A DNA stretch of 64,000 bases from Cornus controversa (GCA_026545225.1 CM048849.1:29832336-29896335), one strand, 5' to 3'. Positions 1-11,241 are shown, counted from the first letter of the stretch. Notes: generated by a model from the sequence alone, not told the origin. Made by a program: numbers and translations.

Positions 1-540
1 GTTGAAGAATGAGAGCTTGGAGTGTGTTATTCATCAATGCATCATCTAAAGAATGCCTTAACAAAGACATCAGTTCAATGAAGCATTCAAGTGGCTACAA
101 GTGAGCATGGACGTCATTGATCATGATTTGAGCATCATTTAGTCCAGGTAAGTTGCTGAGGATGTAGACACCTGTTTTTGACCTCCCACTTCATTTTCAA
201 ATCCTAAACCATTTGTACTAAGTTTCAGGATCCCACTTCCTCCAGCATGAGCCAAAAGGGCCCACAAAGGCAACCCGAATGACAAACATAGTCTGAATCA
301 TCAAATCATTGAACAAATTACACTAAAGAGTTCGTTAGGTCCCAAAGCCTTAGAAAACAAGACTCATCGAAATCAAAGACTTTTTCAAGCACTTGAAAAC
401 TGCCAAAGCCCCAAAAAAGGTAAAATGGTTATCTTCAAAAAATTGATTTACAATTCATCTGCCTAAACGGGAAATAGAATTCACCACTGAGTTCAAAGGT
501 ATCAAAAACCTCAAAAGCAACTACTCAACTCCCGAACACT
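1..540. other. Unassigned AT-rich sequence
   Basis: I recognise no gene, repeat family or RNA here. No reading frame of useful length is present on either strand. It lies next to LTR-like sequence and is probably the decayed interior of a retroelement, but nothing in it proves that. Confidence 0.3.
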
Positions 541-2690
541 GAGGGTGAATAGTGCTTCCCTGAGCCACACTTCGAACCACAATCACCTTTGATATTATGT
601 TTTGATACCAAGACTTCACCTCAATACTCTCATTTACCATAGAAGCTCAATTCGCATGCGTGCACGTATGTACGTATAATGTAGACCTAGCCAACCTCAA
701 TGGGCCCCACACTACTCATGTTCATCGGAGGAGCTCAATTTCAAAACCTATAATAGTTTGCACAATTGAACTCTCCTTTTCGCATGATCAAAATTTTGAT
801 CATGCAAAACCTTGATTTTGTATGATCAAAAGTATTTCGATAGCTAAGGGTGCGTGCAAAATGCTATCGAAATAGTATCGTGATTTATCAGTATTTGGGA
901 CTTGTACCTTGTAATTTCTCGCATAATTGAAAGTGCATCTCTGCACAATCGTAATATTTCGATCATGTGAAATTAGAATCGAAGTATTTCGATAATGAGA
1001 AATTAACATTTCGCACAATTAAAATGCCTTCTGCCGAATTTCTCTACAACTTCCTACATGGTCCCTTTTTCGTCCAAACACACCTTAAACCCTCAAATCT
1101 ATATATAAACATCCATACATCATTAAACATGTGATTGAAACATAGTCACCCTTTTTATGTCATAATTCATGCATTATATGCAAATCATACATCTTTGCGT
1201 ACATTTCAATCATTTCATGTGTCAATACTTTACTATAAATAGGATTGAGTCCAAATGTCCATTTCATTATCGCCAAATACTTAACTACGTAGTCATAACA
1301 TGGTCTACAAGTACATAGTCCAAAATTACACCAAGTTACATTTGTCCAAAAGTAAATACAGCTTTAAATAAATTACATGCCACAAGCCAGCATCGGTAGC
1401 CATTTATATACAATATCCAATAATATGTCTAAAGTGTCAAAAGAGAGCCCCACTCAAAGTTCACATTCCTTCTGCTATTAGCGCCTTATCTGTAAAAAGT
1501 TTGGCAGAAAAGGGGTGAGCGATCACGTGCCCAATAGAGATGCCCAAGCCAACCTAAGTGCCAACTCGACGCTGACCTATATGAAATGCTAGTCATGGCA
1601 TTCCTATCGGCTACATGGCATAGCTTTCAAAGGTTATTCAACCATAGCATGTTCAACAAGCAAATTAGTAACATAAATCACATCAATAATCCCACAACTT
1701 TAATTACACACCGAACATAACACATGATTGGATAACTCCGAAGATCATGTGGTCTTGGTCGACTCCGATTATTCAAGTATGATGGTCCACTCTGAAAGTT
1801 ATACTAGCATGGACAAACTCCAATAAACTTCATGTATGATGGGTCAAACTCCGGATCATACTAGTATTAGACATACTCTGATAGTTTCGTGTATAATGGG
1901 CTGAACTCCGAGGATCATACAGATATTGGCCAACTCCAATAAAAGGGCTTGGTTGGACATTCTCCGAGATTCCATGCCACATTTTCAATGAAAATTCTCT
2001 TTGGTGCATTTTATCAAACACCTTGCATTAAACATGCTTATTGACAATATCAACACCTCATGAGTGATCCCAACCAATCATATGCATTCCCAAATCAACA
2101 ATTTAACATACATTTTAAATGTAATACAGGTTTACACCAATTGAGATAGTTCAATTCACACAAAAGTCATGCTCTCACATAGCAATTTATCACAAGAAGA
2201 CCATACATGTCTATATACCTCAATTTCATCATATAGAACCCATATAAAACACATTTAACATGCAATTTCATAACAAGAGCAACAAGGAATTGAAGACCCA
2301 AATTCCTAACTCTTCTAAGCATATTAAACCATCAAGAAATCACAATTATTCTTATAGAATTGACGTTAGGGAGGAGAGACACCCTACCTCAAATTCCAAG
2401 CTTAGTAGTGCAAAGTCCAAATTCCACTAAGCTTCAAACTCCTCCAACCTTGACTTTAGACCGATTAAATCGAAAAGGGCGATGAGTGGAGCAACTTTTC
2501 TTCTTGGATCAACACACAATACTCACTCTTTGACACTCAAATTGAAGAGAGAGGGAGAAGAAGAGAATTGTAGAGAGAGAGAGAGAACTGTGTGATGAAG
2601 ATAGAGAAAGGCTTCAAAAATCTGATTTCTCCCCTTAATATACATATATCATAATTCTATATCACATAGTTTCAAGTTTGCAACTAAACT
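541..2690 (-). mobile_element. Degraded gypsy LTR-like sequence
   Basis: Several stretches resemble the LTR at 18,858-21,263. The segment near 680-715 (Chinese-box of 'caatgggccccacact' type) matches 18,990-19,020. The segment at 1,480-1,600 matches 19,800-19,910, including the phrase 'tcgacgctgacctat'. The segment near 2,370 ('acaccctacctcaaa') matches 20,650. A tRNA-Met-like remnant ('tttgatacca') lies near 601-610. Short reading frames here have no protein character. The limits are approximate because both ends are eroded. Confidence 0.55.
782..805. repeat. Perfect 24-bp palindrome
   Basis: The left half reads GCATGATCAAAA and the right half is its exact reverse complement, with no spacer. 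It lies in LTR-like sequence among other GATCATG-containing repeats (780-1,020). Confidence 0.85.
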
Positions 2691-2746
2691 CTCCATTTAT
2701 TCTCATATTGCTCTTTGTTATGGTCAAGTTGTATCTATTCACAAAC

Positions 2747-3043
2747 TGTCACGCCCCCGTTCCTGACTCCGGGAAATCGAGTGTGATTATGTTTACCAAG
2801 CCACACATTGAACCACAATCTTTCTTGATATCGTACTTTGATACCAGACTTTACCTCAACACTCTTACTAAGGTACCATACTTTGATACCATGTTGTCAC
2901 GCCCCGGTTCCCGACTCTCAGAAACTGAGTGTCATTATGTTTATCGAGCCACACTTTGAACCACAATCTCTCTTGATATCGTACTTTGATACCAAGACTG
3001 TACCTCAACACTATTACTAAGGTACCATGCTCTGGTACCATCC
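2747..3043. repeat. Tandem repeat of an LTR/primer-site boundary, period about 148 bp
   Basis: The boundary motif TGTCACGCCCC starts at 2,747 and 2,895 and recurs as TGTCATGCCCC at 3,044. The unit between them repeats ('gagccacac..tgaaccacaatc..cttgatatcgtactttgatacca'), so there are two full copies plus the start of the adjoining LTR. Each copy ends in a variant of the initiator tRNA-Met primer site read in reverse (tttgatacca, gctctggtacca). This points to local amplification of the end of an LTR with its primer-binding site. Confidence 0.75.
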
Positions 3044-3995
3044 TGTCATGCCCCAGTTTCTGACTCCTGGAGAATTGGTGGTGACATCCGTCCATTAACC
3101 TTAACGGACCTTTTCTATCTCTTGGGTACTACCGAAGCATATTTTTCAAATGTACACGTATATACATGCACTGCGAACCATACTAACCTCAATGGGCCCC
3201 TTAAACATTCCCTTGTATTTCTCTTTAAAATTTCAGAATCCATGTATTTCGTTGTATCAAAATGATGATTTCGATGCATCGTACATATATCGATCATCTA
3301 TTCACCAAAACACACCCTCGGGACTTTTAACATTCCAAAATCCTATAGGTTTTTTGATGCATTGTACTTGTCATTTCAATGCATCTCAGGATTGATGCAT
3401 CAAAATGGATATTTTGATGCATCCAAATGCCCAGACTGGTGCACCTATAGAAAATCCTACAGCTATGCATTTGTCTCTTTTTAAAAATATATTTAAATAT
3501 TCTGGACCGGGCCCATGGTTGGGCTCGGCAAGTGGGACCGGACGGGAATATTTTTGGTCCCCACCAATGGCCAGAGCCAGCATTACGCACCCCACACGCT
3601 GGCGGCGCGCGTGGGCTTTGCGGTCCCAGCCTTCTTCTTCCTCATTTTTTCTTCTTTAATTCTACAATACATAGCAATAGTGCCCAGTAGCAAAACTATG
3701 ACTTCCCAGCCATTTTTCAGCCACCTCCGAGCACCAAATTTTATGTTTTAATATACCATTCAACTCCTCTCGGTCTAAGCTATGCATTGGTACCAAAATC
3801 CCCACCATTCATAGCCTAAATCAAAATAACCCCAAAATCAAGTTTTAGGGTTCTTCAAATTCAAACTTCATATTCTATCAAATACCCCAATGATTTGCAA
3901 CCAAATTAGCAAGGATTATTTGGGAGAGCAAGATCAACAATTTGATCGGAATGAAAACCTTCAAAAATGACATTAACATTCAACACAAATTTCAT

Positions 3996-4030
<35 letters not shown>

Positions 4031-4190
4031 TGCCTATATACCCATATATACATATGAGAATTTACACCATAGAACTACCAAATTTGCAGATCATTCATGG
4101 CTAATAAAACAGTAAATCCTTTAACATGCAATTAAGTAAAAATTCCAAATTACATAAACCTATATGTATATACATGTATATGCATGCAAT

Positions 4191-4238
<48 letters not shown>

Positions 4239-4674
4239 CTCTGTACCCTAGTTTCTTTTTCTCTTATTTTATTTTGTTTCTAGAAAACTAAAATAATTCC
4301 TAAATAATTAAAATCATAAATATAAATATATTTAGCCCATATATATATATATATACACACATATATAGCCCAACTCAAAAGCCTAGCATAACTCTCCCTA
4401 GCCCAGACTGAAAATAATAAAAATAAAAGAAAATTCAAAAGTATGGTCCAATCTAAAAATAAAATAAAACCTAAAACATTTAACATATTAAAACACTCAA
4501 TACACAATTTAAACAAATAAACCACTTAGCATTTAAAATACTAAATAAACTATTAAAACAATTAGGGCAAGTTAAACACATGGAGCATTTAGCATGTAAG
4601 ACATTCACCAAAATAAATAATTAAATAATTGAAACATCCAATTTAAATAGCCTCAAAATTTATGGGATATTACA
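3044..4674 (-). mobile_element. Ty3/gypsy LTR, family 1, copy 1
   Basis: The ends are TGTCATGCCC on the left and ..GGGATATTACA on the right, with canonical TG/CA termini. Read on the minus strand it is a 1.63 kb LTR beginning TGTAATATCCC. A purine-rich tract follows the right end, and a tRNA-Met primer site (reverse complement, 3,030-3,041) precedes the left end. A region from about 3,480 to 4,674 is repeated at 10,835-11,241 plus 15,431-16,263. Two long TA microsatellites lie inside (about 3,998-4,027 and 4,196-4,234). A cluster of GATGCATC-type palindromes lies at 3,240-3,425. Short reading frames in this stretch are not genes. Confidence 0.75.
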
Positions 4675-4688
4675 TTTTTCTCCCCTAA
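4675..4688 (-). other. Polypurine tract of gypsy element 1
   Basis: On the minus strand this reads as a run of purines (AGGGGAGAAAAA) directly before the TGTAATATCCC LTR start. This is the position of the plus-strand primer in LTR retrotransposons. Confidence 0.7.
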
Positions 4689-4736
4689 AAAGAGGAATTA
4701 TGTCTTCAAAATTCACCTCATACCTGAAATAAAAAG

Positions 4737-5609
4737 CTATGGATATTTTGCCTTTATTTCATCCTCCCTTTCCGAAGTGGACTTTGCCTCATTGTGGTGG
4801 CTCCACTGAACCCGAACTAAAGAAATGGTCTTGGAACGAAAGACCTGGTTCCTTTAGTCAAAAATACAGTAAGGTTGCTCAACATATGTTGTATCTGGCA
4901 TCAACTCAATCTCCCCAACCTTAATGTGCTGATAGGTATCCTCATCCCTAAGGAATTTCCACAACAATAACACATAAAAGACATTATGCACCCTATGCAT
5001 TGTGTCTGGTAATGCCAATCTATACACTACTGCTCCACTCCTGTCAGTAATCATGAAAGGACCCACAAAATGAGGTGACAGCTTTTCTTTTTTCCTGAAC
5101 TGCATTACTCCCTTTATGAGAGAAACCTTGAGTATAACCTGGTCCCCCACCTTGAACCCTAGTACTCGAGTTCTCTAATTAGCAAAACTCTTCTGTCTAC
5201 TCTGAGTAGTCCATATACGGTCTCTAATAAGAACGACTTTCTCAGATACGTCCTTAATGAATTCAGGACTCAAGAATCTATTCTCTCTAACCTCCAAGCA
5301 GTAGACATGCGACGTACATGGGCCCCTATACAAAGCCTTGAATGGTGTCATACCAATAGGATTTTGATAACTATTGCTATAAGCAAACTCAACAAGTGGC
5401 AATTAACTTTCCCAATTATCTTTGAAGTCGAGTATACATGATTGCAACATATCCTCCAAAATCTGATTAACCCTCTTAATCTGACCATGGGTCTGAGGGT
5501 GATAAGCTGTACTTTGCTGTAGAACTGTACCCATAGCCTGCTGAAAACTCTCCCAAAACCTTGAAACAAAGTTCGGATCTTTATCTGATATAATGGACAA
5601 TAATACCAT
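4737..5609 (-). pseudogene. Gypsy element 1: integrase core and C-terminal domain (broken)
   Basis: On the minus strand 5,403-5,609 encodes the integrase core, with the Asp in SDKDPNF and the AYHPQT motif. 5,175-5,402 continues with LPLVEFAYSNS and FKALY. 4,854-5,150 encodes the C-terminal domain (GDQVILKVS, KLSPHFVGPF, YRLALP, VHNVFYV). The polyprotein ends with the conserved EREDEIKAKYP at the TAG in 4,737-4,739. The family normally has an acidic GQ-S/T-E motif carrying the third catalytic acid; here it reads GQIKR, so that Glu is lost. There are premature stops at 5,175-5,177 (TAG) and near 5,402 (TAA), and a frameshift lies between 5,610 and 5,830. The element cannot code for active integrase. 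Confidence 0.85.
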
Positions 5610-5829
5610 GGAGCTTCACTATCTCTGCAATGTAAACCTTCACATATTGCTCTAAGGTTTAAGTCAAGCGAATTGACAAAAAAGGGGCTAATTTTGTCAA
5701 CCTATCCACTATACCCCAAATAACATCATGATTCCACTATGAGGTGGGAAGTCCTACAATGAAATCCATTAAAATGCTCTCCCATTTCCACTCTGATATA
5801 GATAGTGGCTGCAAAGATCCCGGTGGTCT

Positions 5830-6147
5830 CTAGTGATCAATCTTAATCATTTGACAAGTGCTACGCTTAGAAATAAATATAGCAATGTGCCTCTTCATGC
5901 CTGCCCACCAAAATTGGCATTTCATGTCCTGGTACATTTGATCCCTGCCTGGGTATACCGAAAACTGTGAACTATGAGCCTCATACATCACTGCCCTCTT
6001 CAAATCATCTTTGGGATGAATCACTAACCACCCTTTGTACCTTAATCCTCCATCTGTACCCACTGTATAGAATGATACCTCTCCAGATTTCAGGTCAGCC
6101 ATTTTCTCTATGCACTGTAGGTCAGTAAGCTACTCTATAATTACTCT
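5830..6147 (-). pseudogene. Gypsy element 1: integrase N-terminal zinc-finger region (broken)
   Basis: The minus strand reads MADLKSGEVSFYTVG, then EAHSSQFSVYPG and MYQDMKCQFWWAGMK, then STCQMIK. This is the order seen in the HHCC domain of plant gypsy integrases (EAHxS..HPGxxKMYxDLK..WWxGMKxxIA..CxxCQ). The second His is Tyr and the first Cys of the CxxC pair is Ser, so metal binding is probably lost. TAG stops at 5,830-5,832 and 6,130-6,132 interrupt the frame. Confidence 0.8.
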
Positions 6148-6700
6148 CTAAATGATTGCAGGTGTAACCACTACACAAGCTACAAAAGTATCAGCTAAAG
6201 CATCAACACTGCTCAAGTCATTCCATTCTACTTCAAATAGAGCGGAAAGACTAGCATAGGGTTGGCAACTAAGTGCATCAGCTACAACATTCGCTTTCCT
6301 CGGGTGGTACTGGATGGAAAAATAATAATCTTTCACGAACTCCAACCACCTACGCTATCTCATATTTAGCTCTTTCTTTGAGAATAGATATCTCAAGCTC
6401 TTGTGGTCACTGAACAACCTAAAGGTCTCACCCAAGGAGTAATGCCTCCAAATCCTTAAAGCAAAAAGCACATCTACCTACACCAGATCATGAGTCGAGT
6501 AATTAAGCTTATGAGGCTTAAGCTTACATGAAGCATAGGATATTAGCCTCTCATCCTGCATCAACACATAACCCAAACCCTGCAATGATGCATCAGTATA
6601 TACTAAGTACTTAATTCCACTCTGAGGAGTAGCTAGGACAGGTGCAGTTGTCAATCGGCTCTTCAACTCATCAAACACTGCCTAACAAGAATCATCCCAA
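6148..6700 (-). pseudogene. Gypsy element 1: RNase H domain (broken)
   Basis: The minus strand encodes [14 protein letters not shown], then the RNase H hallmark [14 protein letters not shown] with [43 protein letters not shown] (the tether region) follows at 6,250-6,345. This order is diagnostic of Ty3/gypsy pol. In-frame TAG codons occur at 6,148, 6,355, 6,478 and 6,682, each dividing otherwise continuous coding sequence. Confidence 0.88.
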
Positions 6701-7560
6701 ATGAAAAGCACACCCTTTTTGGTTAAATGAGTGAGCGAACTAGTAATCTTGGAAAAGTCCTGAATGAACATGCGGTAATAACCAACTAACCCCAGAAAAC
6801 TATGAATCTCTGAGGGTGAGGTAGGTTGCCTCTACTCCAAAATTGCTGACACTTTACTTGGGTCGACCGCTATCCCCTTTTCAGATACTACGTGACATAA
6901 GAACTTCACATCCCTCTGCCAGAAGTCACACTTCTCAAACTTTGCATACAACTAATTGTCTCTCAGTGTCTGCAGGACAATATTGAGATGTCTGGCATGA
7001 TCCTCCTCTAACCTAGAATAAACCAGAATGTCATCATTAAAGATAATAACAAACTGATCTAAGTAGGTTCTGAATACTCTATTCATCAGATCTATGAAGA
7101 CAGCTGGGGCATTCATTAATCTGAAAGGCATAATCTAGAACTCATAAGACCCATATCTAGTAAGAAAGGCTGTCTTCGGTACATCTTATTCCCTAACTCA
7201 GAACTGGTGATACCTGGATCTCAAATCTATCTTGAGAAGTAGGTCGCTCCCTTCAACTGATCGAATAGATCAGCAATCTTTGGCAATGGGTACTTGTTGT
7301 AGATTGTGACCTTATTCAATTCTCTGTAGTCTATACAAAGGCGAAGAGACTAATCCTTCTTTTTCACAAATAGTACTAGTGCTCCCCATGGTGAAGTACT
7401 CCTGCGAATCAATTGTTGGCTAAGAAGCTGCTAAATCTGATCCTTTAGCACTCTCATTTCCACAGGTGCCATTCTATATGGGGCCTTAGCAGTAAGCCCA
7501 GTGCCTGGAGCTAAAGCAGTAACCCTTGGATTTCTTAAAACACATCCTTAAAGTCTCGCA
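6701..7560 (-). pseudogene. Gypsy element 1: reverse transcriptase domain (broken)
   Basis: The minus strand shows [13 protein letters not shown] and [12 protein letters not shown] near 7,240-7,340, then [12 protein letters not shown] near 7,100-7,135. [19 protein letters not shown] follows at 7,000-7,041, then [26 protein letters not shown] and PSEIHSFLGLVGYYR. The catalytic pair is kept (DD at about 7,030-7,035), but the usual YxDD Tyr is Phe and the following residue is Asn. TAG stops lie at 6,832, 6,952, 7,135, 7,350 and 7,431. At least one frameshift lies between 7,137 and 7,350. Confidence 0.88.
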
Positions 7561-8218
7561 TCACTGGAACAGAATCTAGGGAAACTTTAGTTTCCTCCTG
7601 AGATTCCTCGTTGATAAAGAATATGTGTGGGCTAGACCCTTCATTTGATTGTGGTATAGTAACCAAATACATCTCTTGGCCCGGTATACCAAAAATAATT
7701 GCCTTATCGTGGCAATTAACCTAGGCATGATAATATGATAACCAATCTATTCCAGGTATGACATTATAAGAATGCATATCCAAAACTAATAGGTTTGCCA
7801 AGAACTTAAGTCTGCCAATGTCTATAGTAACATGACTACAACATTCCCATAAAACTGTACTAACCCCCAATAGTGTAGCAATACTAATTGAAGAACTACA
7901 CAACTGAATGGCTATGCTAGAAAATCTAACAAATGATCGAGATACAAAGGAATAGGATGCACCAGTATCAAATAAAACACAACCAAGTTTACCATTGATA
8001 AAAAACATACCTTCAATCGTCGGAGGAGCCGGCACATCATATGGCATGACGTTGCAGACCCTCATATAGTGCATCTGTTGACCAGGTTGCCCCGCGAGCG
8101 GTGGCGGTGCTAGTAAAGCTGGATGGTGCTGAGTCTGAATCTGTGGAACTTGGGGTGCCGGCAAAGGTGGTTGCTATCTCTGTCCCTGCTGACCAAACTG
8201 TGCCAGATTAGTATTAGG
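7561..8218 (-). pseudogene. Gypsy element 1: aspartic protease domain (broken)
   Basis: The minus-strand frame 7,721-8,164 encodes an aspartic protease. The active-site motif DTGASYSFVS follows GMFFINGKLGCVLF, and the domain closes with VIPGIDWLSYYHA. The reading frame is the same as gag upstream. It is stopped by TAG at 7,721-7,723, where the family normally continues, and a frameshift follows before the reverse transcriptase. The active site itself looks intact. Confidence 0.85.
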
Positions 8219-9238
8219 GCAGTATGTGACTGAATTCCCAAGCTCACCACATCCATAACAACTTCCTTTCAATGTACTAGTAGACTTCCTCAACTGATTA
8301 CCCTAAGGTTGAGACTGGCCCATCTGTGGAACTCCATTCTATTTCCTGTGAGTAGAGGCTTCCCCTCTTTGAACATCACCATGACCTCTATATTTCTTCC
8401 ACGGTTGTTGCCCTGGGTAACTGCTCCTATAAAACTACCTGCCACAATTACCATTTCTCCTTTCCGTTGTCTAACTAGCGGAGTCCTTTTTATTTCGTTT
8501 CTCCCCTTTTCCTTTTCTGTAATCTTTTCTTAACTAACAGCGTTGTAGTGCAGCATTGACCACCTAAGCATAAGTGGTATAAGCTAGACAACCCACAATG
8601 ACCTATCGAATATGCCAATTCAAACCATTCACGAAGTAGTTCTCACTCTTTTCTTTAGTGTTCACTTCCGCAGGTGCAAACAATGAGAGAATGGTAAACT
8701 CCTGCTTATATTCTGTGACTGTCCTATCCCCATGCTGTAGGTCTAGGAACTCCCTCTTTTTAGCCGCCCTCACTGCATATAGAAAGTACTTACTGTCAAA
8801 CCGGGCTTGAAACTCTATATATGTCAAAGTAGTCCGCTCTGCCACAGTAATAAATGACTCCACCACTGTAAGGCATCACCCACTAGCTTAAAGGTAGCTA
8901 GCATCTACCTTTGGACTTCGGTGCACATAATTATGCAAAGATGGTGTTTAAAGTTCTTTCTCCACTGATACGCTTCTTTTACCTCTGTGGACCCTAAAAA
9001 CTCTAGTTGACTCCCTTTTGTGAAGGAATTCTAAACCCTTTCCTAACTGTTAGAATGCTCCACTAGTAAGGGAACATACACCATTTGTGGTGGCTGCTAA
9101 TTCTGAAGAGCAGTCGTCGCTCCTGTAGCTATAGCCTGAGCAATAATAGCTACTAAATCGGGAAGAAGTTCATAATTTCTAAGCCTGAGCACTGTCCTAA
9201 TCCTAGATTTGGTTCACACTCCTCCTACAAGGTGACAT
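8219..9238 (-). pseudogene. Gypsy element 1: gag with one zinc knuckle (broken)
   Basis: The likely start is the minus-strand ATG at 9,236-9,238, about 160 bp from the primer site. The capsid part at 8,603-8,866 shows FQARFDSKYF, FLDLQHGDRTVTEYKQEF and LSLFAPAEVNTKEK, typical of plant gypsy gag. A zinc knuckle at 8,219-8,260 reads CYGCGELGNSVTYC, with the knuckle His replaced by Asn. The first part after the ATG contains several stops. Confidence 0.8.
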
Positions 9239-9396
9239 CTGAAGATGAACAAAAAAAAAACATCAATACCCCAACAATAGACTAAAACATATAGAGGTCA
9301 ATCAATCCTATACTTAAATTTTATTTGTCAGAATATGCAATGCAAAAGATACCAAACGATAAACCCTAAGGACCCAAGAATACTCGAACCTGGAGT

Positions 9397-9408
9397 GCTC
9401 TGATACAA
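9397..9408 (-). other. Primer-binding site of gypsy element 1
   Basis: Reads GCTCTGATACAA on the + strand, one mismatch from GCTCTGATACCA, the reverse complement of the initiator tRNA-Met primer site. It sits just outside gag and 2 bp before a TG that could open a 5' LTR. Confidence 0.7.
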
Positions 9409-9410
9409 AC

Positions 9411-10834
9411 TGAAATACTCCCTACAATCTCACGCATGAGGTGGCTAGTCTCATACACAAAATATAAGGAATACCTACAATTGATATCATGCAAGCATAT
9501 AATAAAAGGATAACAAAATAAATAAATAAATGTGAAAAGAAAACTTAAACTGAGAGAATGAACAATATAAAATAAAATTGAGAGTCTGAATAGTACAACT
9601 TGGAAGTCCTGTAACCCAAGGACCCCTAAACTCAAAATATAAGAGAGATTAAATAATCTAGAACAACGTCCCAATAAAGTTCATATCCTAAACATAAAGA
9701 AAGGAATAGGTCCCTACTTTGAAAACTGATAAGGGAAGATGACCGCCACAATCTACGAATTCAAGACTCTATCCTCGCGGTGGAACTGGCCTAGGACCTG
9801 AAATATCAACAAATGGGTTAAACCCACAAGCATATTCCCTCTACTACCACCCAATTAGAGAACTAACATACCCTCTATATGGGGACAGTAAATAACATAT
9901 AGATATGACTATACCATTTTATCAATTAATCTCTTATCTCAGAACAGAAATAATTAGAATTATGTTCTGAACCGACCTATCCATTATCACAATAAAGATA
10001 AAACAAGTTTCTACGTTCAAATAAGTGGCAATCCTAACATACCTCTACACATAACTAAATTTCTTATTAAGTATTAGGTAGGTATTGGGCAATCCTGACA
10101 TGCCACAAAATATAATGTATAGATAGTTTATTAAGTATTAGGTAATCCTGACATACCTGGCAATCCTAACATGCCAAAAAATATAATATATAGATAACTT
10201 ATTAGGTATTAGAAAATCCTAACATACCTGTCAATCCTGACATGCTGCAAAATATAAGGTATAGATACCTTATTAGGTGTTAGGCAATCCTGACATATCT
10301 AGCAATCCTGACATGCCAAAATATATAATGTATAGATACTTTATTAGGTATTAGGCAATCCTGACATGCCAAAAAATATAATATATAGATATCTTATTAA
10401 GTATTAGACAATGCTGACATGCCGAAAAAATAATTTTAAATAATAATCTAACACTTAAAAGCATGCAAATTAAAATCATGAAAACCCTATCGTCACATTT
10501 ATTAATTAAATAATTAAAAATGACACAACAAACCATAAAAGTAATTGAGTTTAACATAAACCAATAAACTATTCTAAACATCATATAATTATTCAAGAAA
10601 ATTTATGCTAGCAAAGAAACAATTACAGGAAAAATAAATAAATAATTAAAAAGAAAACCCCACACTAAAGCCTACACTTCCATTTAAACATCAAATATAT
10701 CTAAACCTAGCTCTACCTAGGTTTATGTGCATAATCTGTCTTTAAAAGGCTTATTAAAATTTTTTAGATTTTTTTGGTAATTTAAAAATATGTTTCCTAA
10801 TTTTCTACATTTTAAAAAGATTTAAAAATTTTTT
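9411..10834 (-). mobile_element. LTR-like sequence next to the primer site of element 1
   Basis: It starts TGAAATACTCCC directly after the primer site, as a 5' LTR on the minus strand should. Unexpectedly, it does not resemble the LTR at the other end of element 1 (3,044-4,674). It contains a tandem array (10,024-10,430) and runs without a clear terminus into a family-1 LTR fragment at about 10,835. No gene is evident. Confidence 0.45.
10024..10430. repeat. Degenerate tandem repeat, 55-71 bp unit
   Basis: The core 'caatcctgacatgcc' or 'caatcctgacatacc' recurs at about 10,024, 10,089, 10,143, 10,161, 10,213, 10,231, 10,284, 10,302, 10,354 and 10,409. Between cores lies 'aaatataatgtatagatac.ttattaggtattag'. 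The longer spacing is 70-71 bp. Confidence 0.8.
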
Positions 10835-11241
10835 AAAAATATTTAAATATTCCGGACTGGGCCCAATGGTTGGGCTCGGCAAATGGGAGCAGACACGAAT
10901 TTTTTCGGTCCCTATCGGTGGCCAAAGCCGGTCGCACACGCCCCACATGTCGGCAATGCGCGTGGGCCTTGCGGCCCAGCCTTCTTCTTCTTCTTCATTT
11001 TTTCTTCTGTAATACGCAACAACAGTGCTCAGTCGCAAAAGTGCGACTTCCAAGCCATTTTTTGGCCACCTCCGACCACCAAATCTCATGTTTTAATATA
11101 TCATTCAACTCCTCTCGGTCTAAGCTATGCATCAAATTAGCAAGGATTATTCAGGAGAACAAGATCAACAATTTGATCAGAATGAAAACCTTCAAAAATG
11201 GCATTAACATTCAACACAAATTTCATGTTTATATATATATA
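10835..11241 (-). mobile_element. Family-1 gypsy LTR, copy 2, left part
   Basis: Matches 3,480-4,010 of LTR copy 1, including 'gggcccaatggttgggctcggcaaa', 'gtgggccttgcggcccag', 'tcattcaactcctctcggtc' and 'attcaacacaaatttcatg'. About 430 bp of the left end of the LTR is missing. The match breaks exactly where the Helitron begins and resumes at 15,431. Reading frames in this stretch are chance. Confidence 0.8.

Noticed and set aside
3150..3751. Overlapping short frames on both strands
   Set aside because: They lie inside an LTR repeated elsewhere in the window without conserved frames.
4675..9408. Active retrotransposon
   Set aside because: More than a dozen premature stops, about three frameshifts and a lost integrase catalytic residue.
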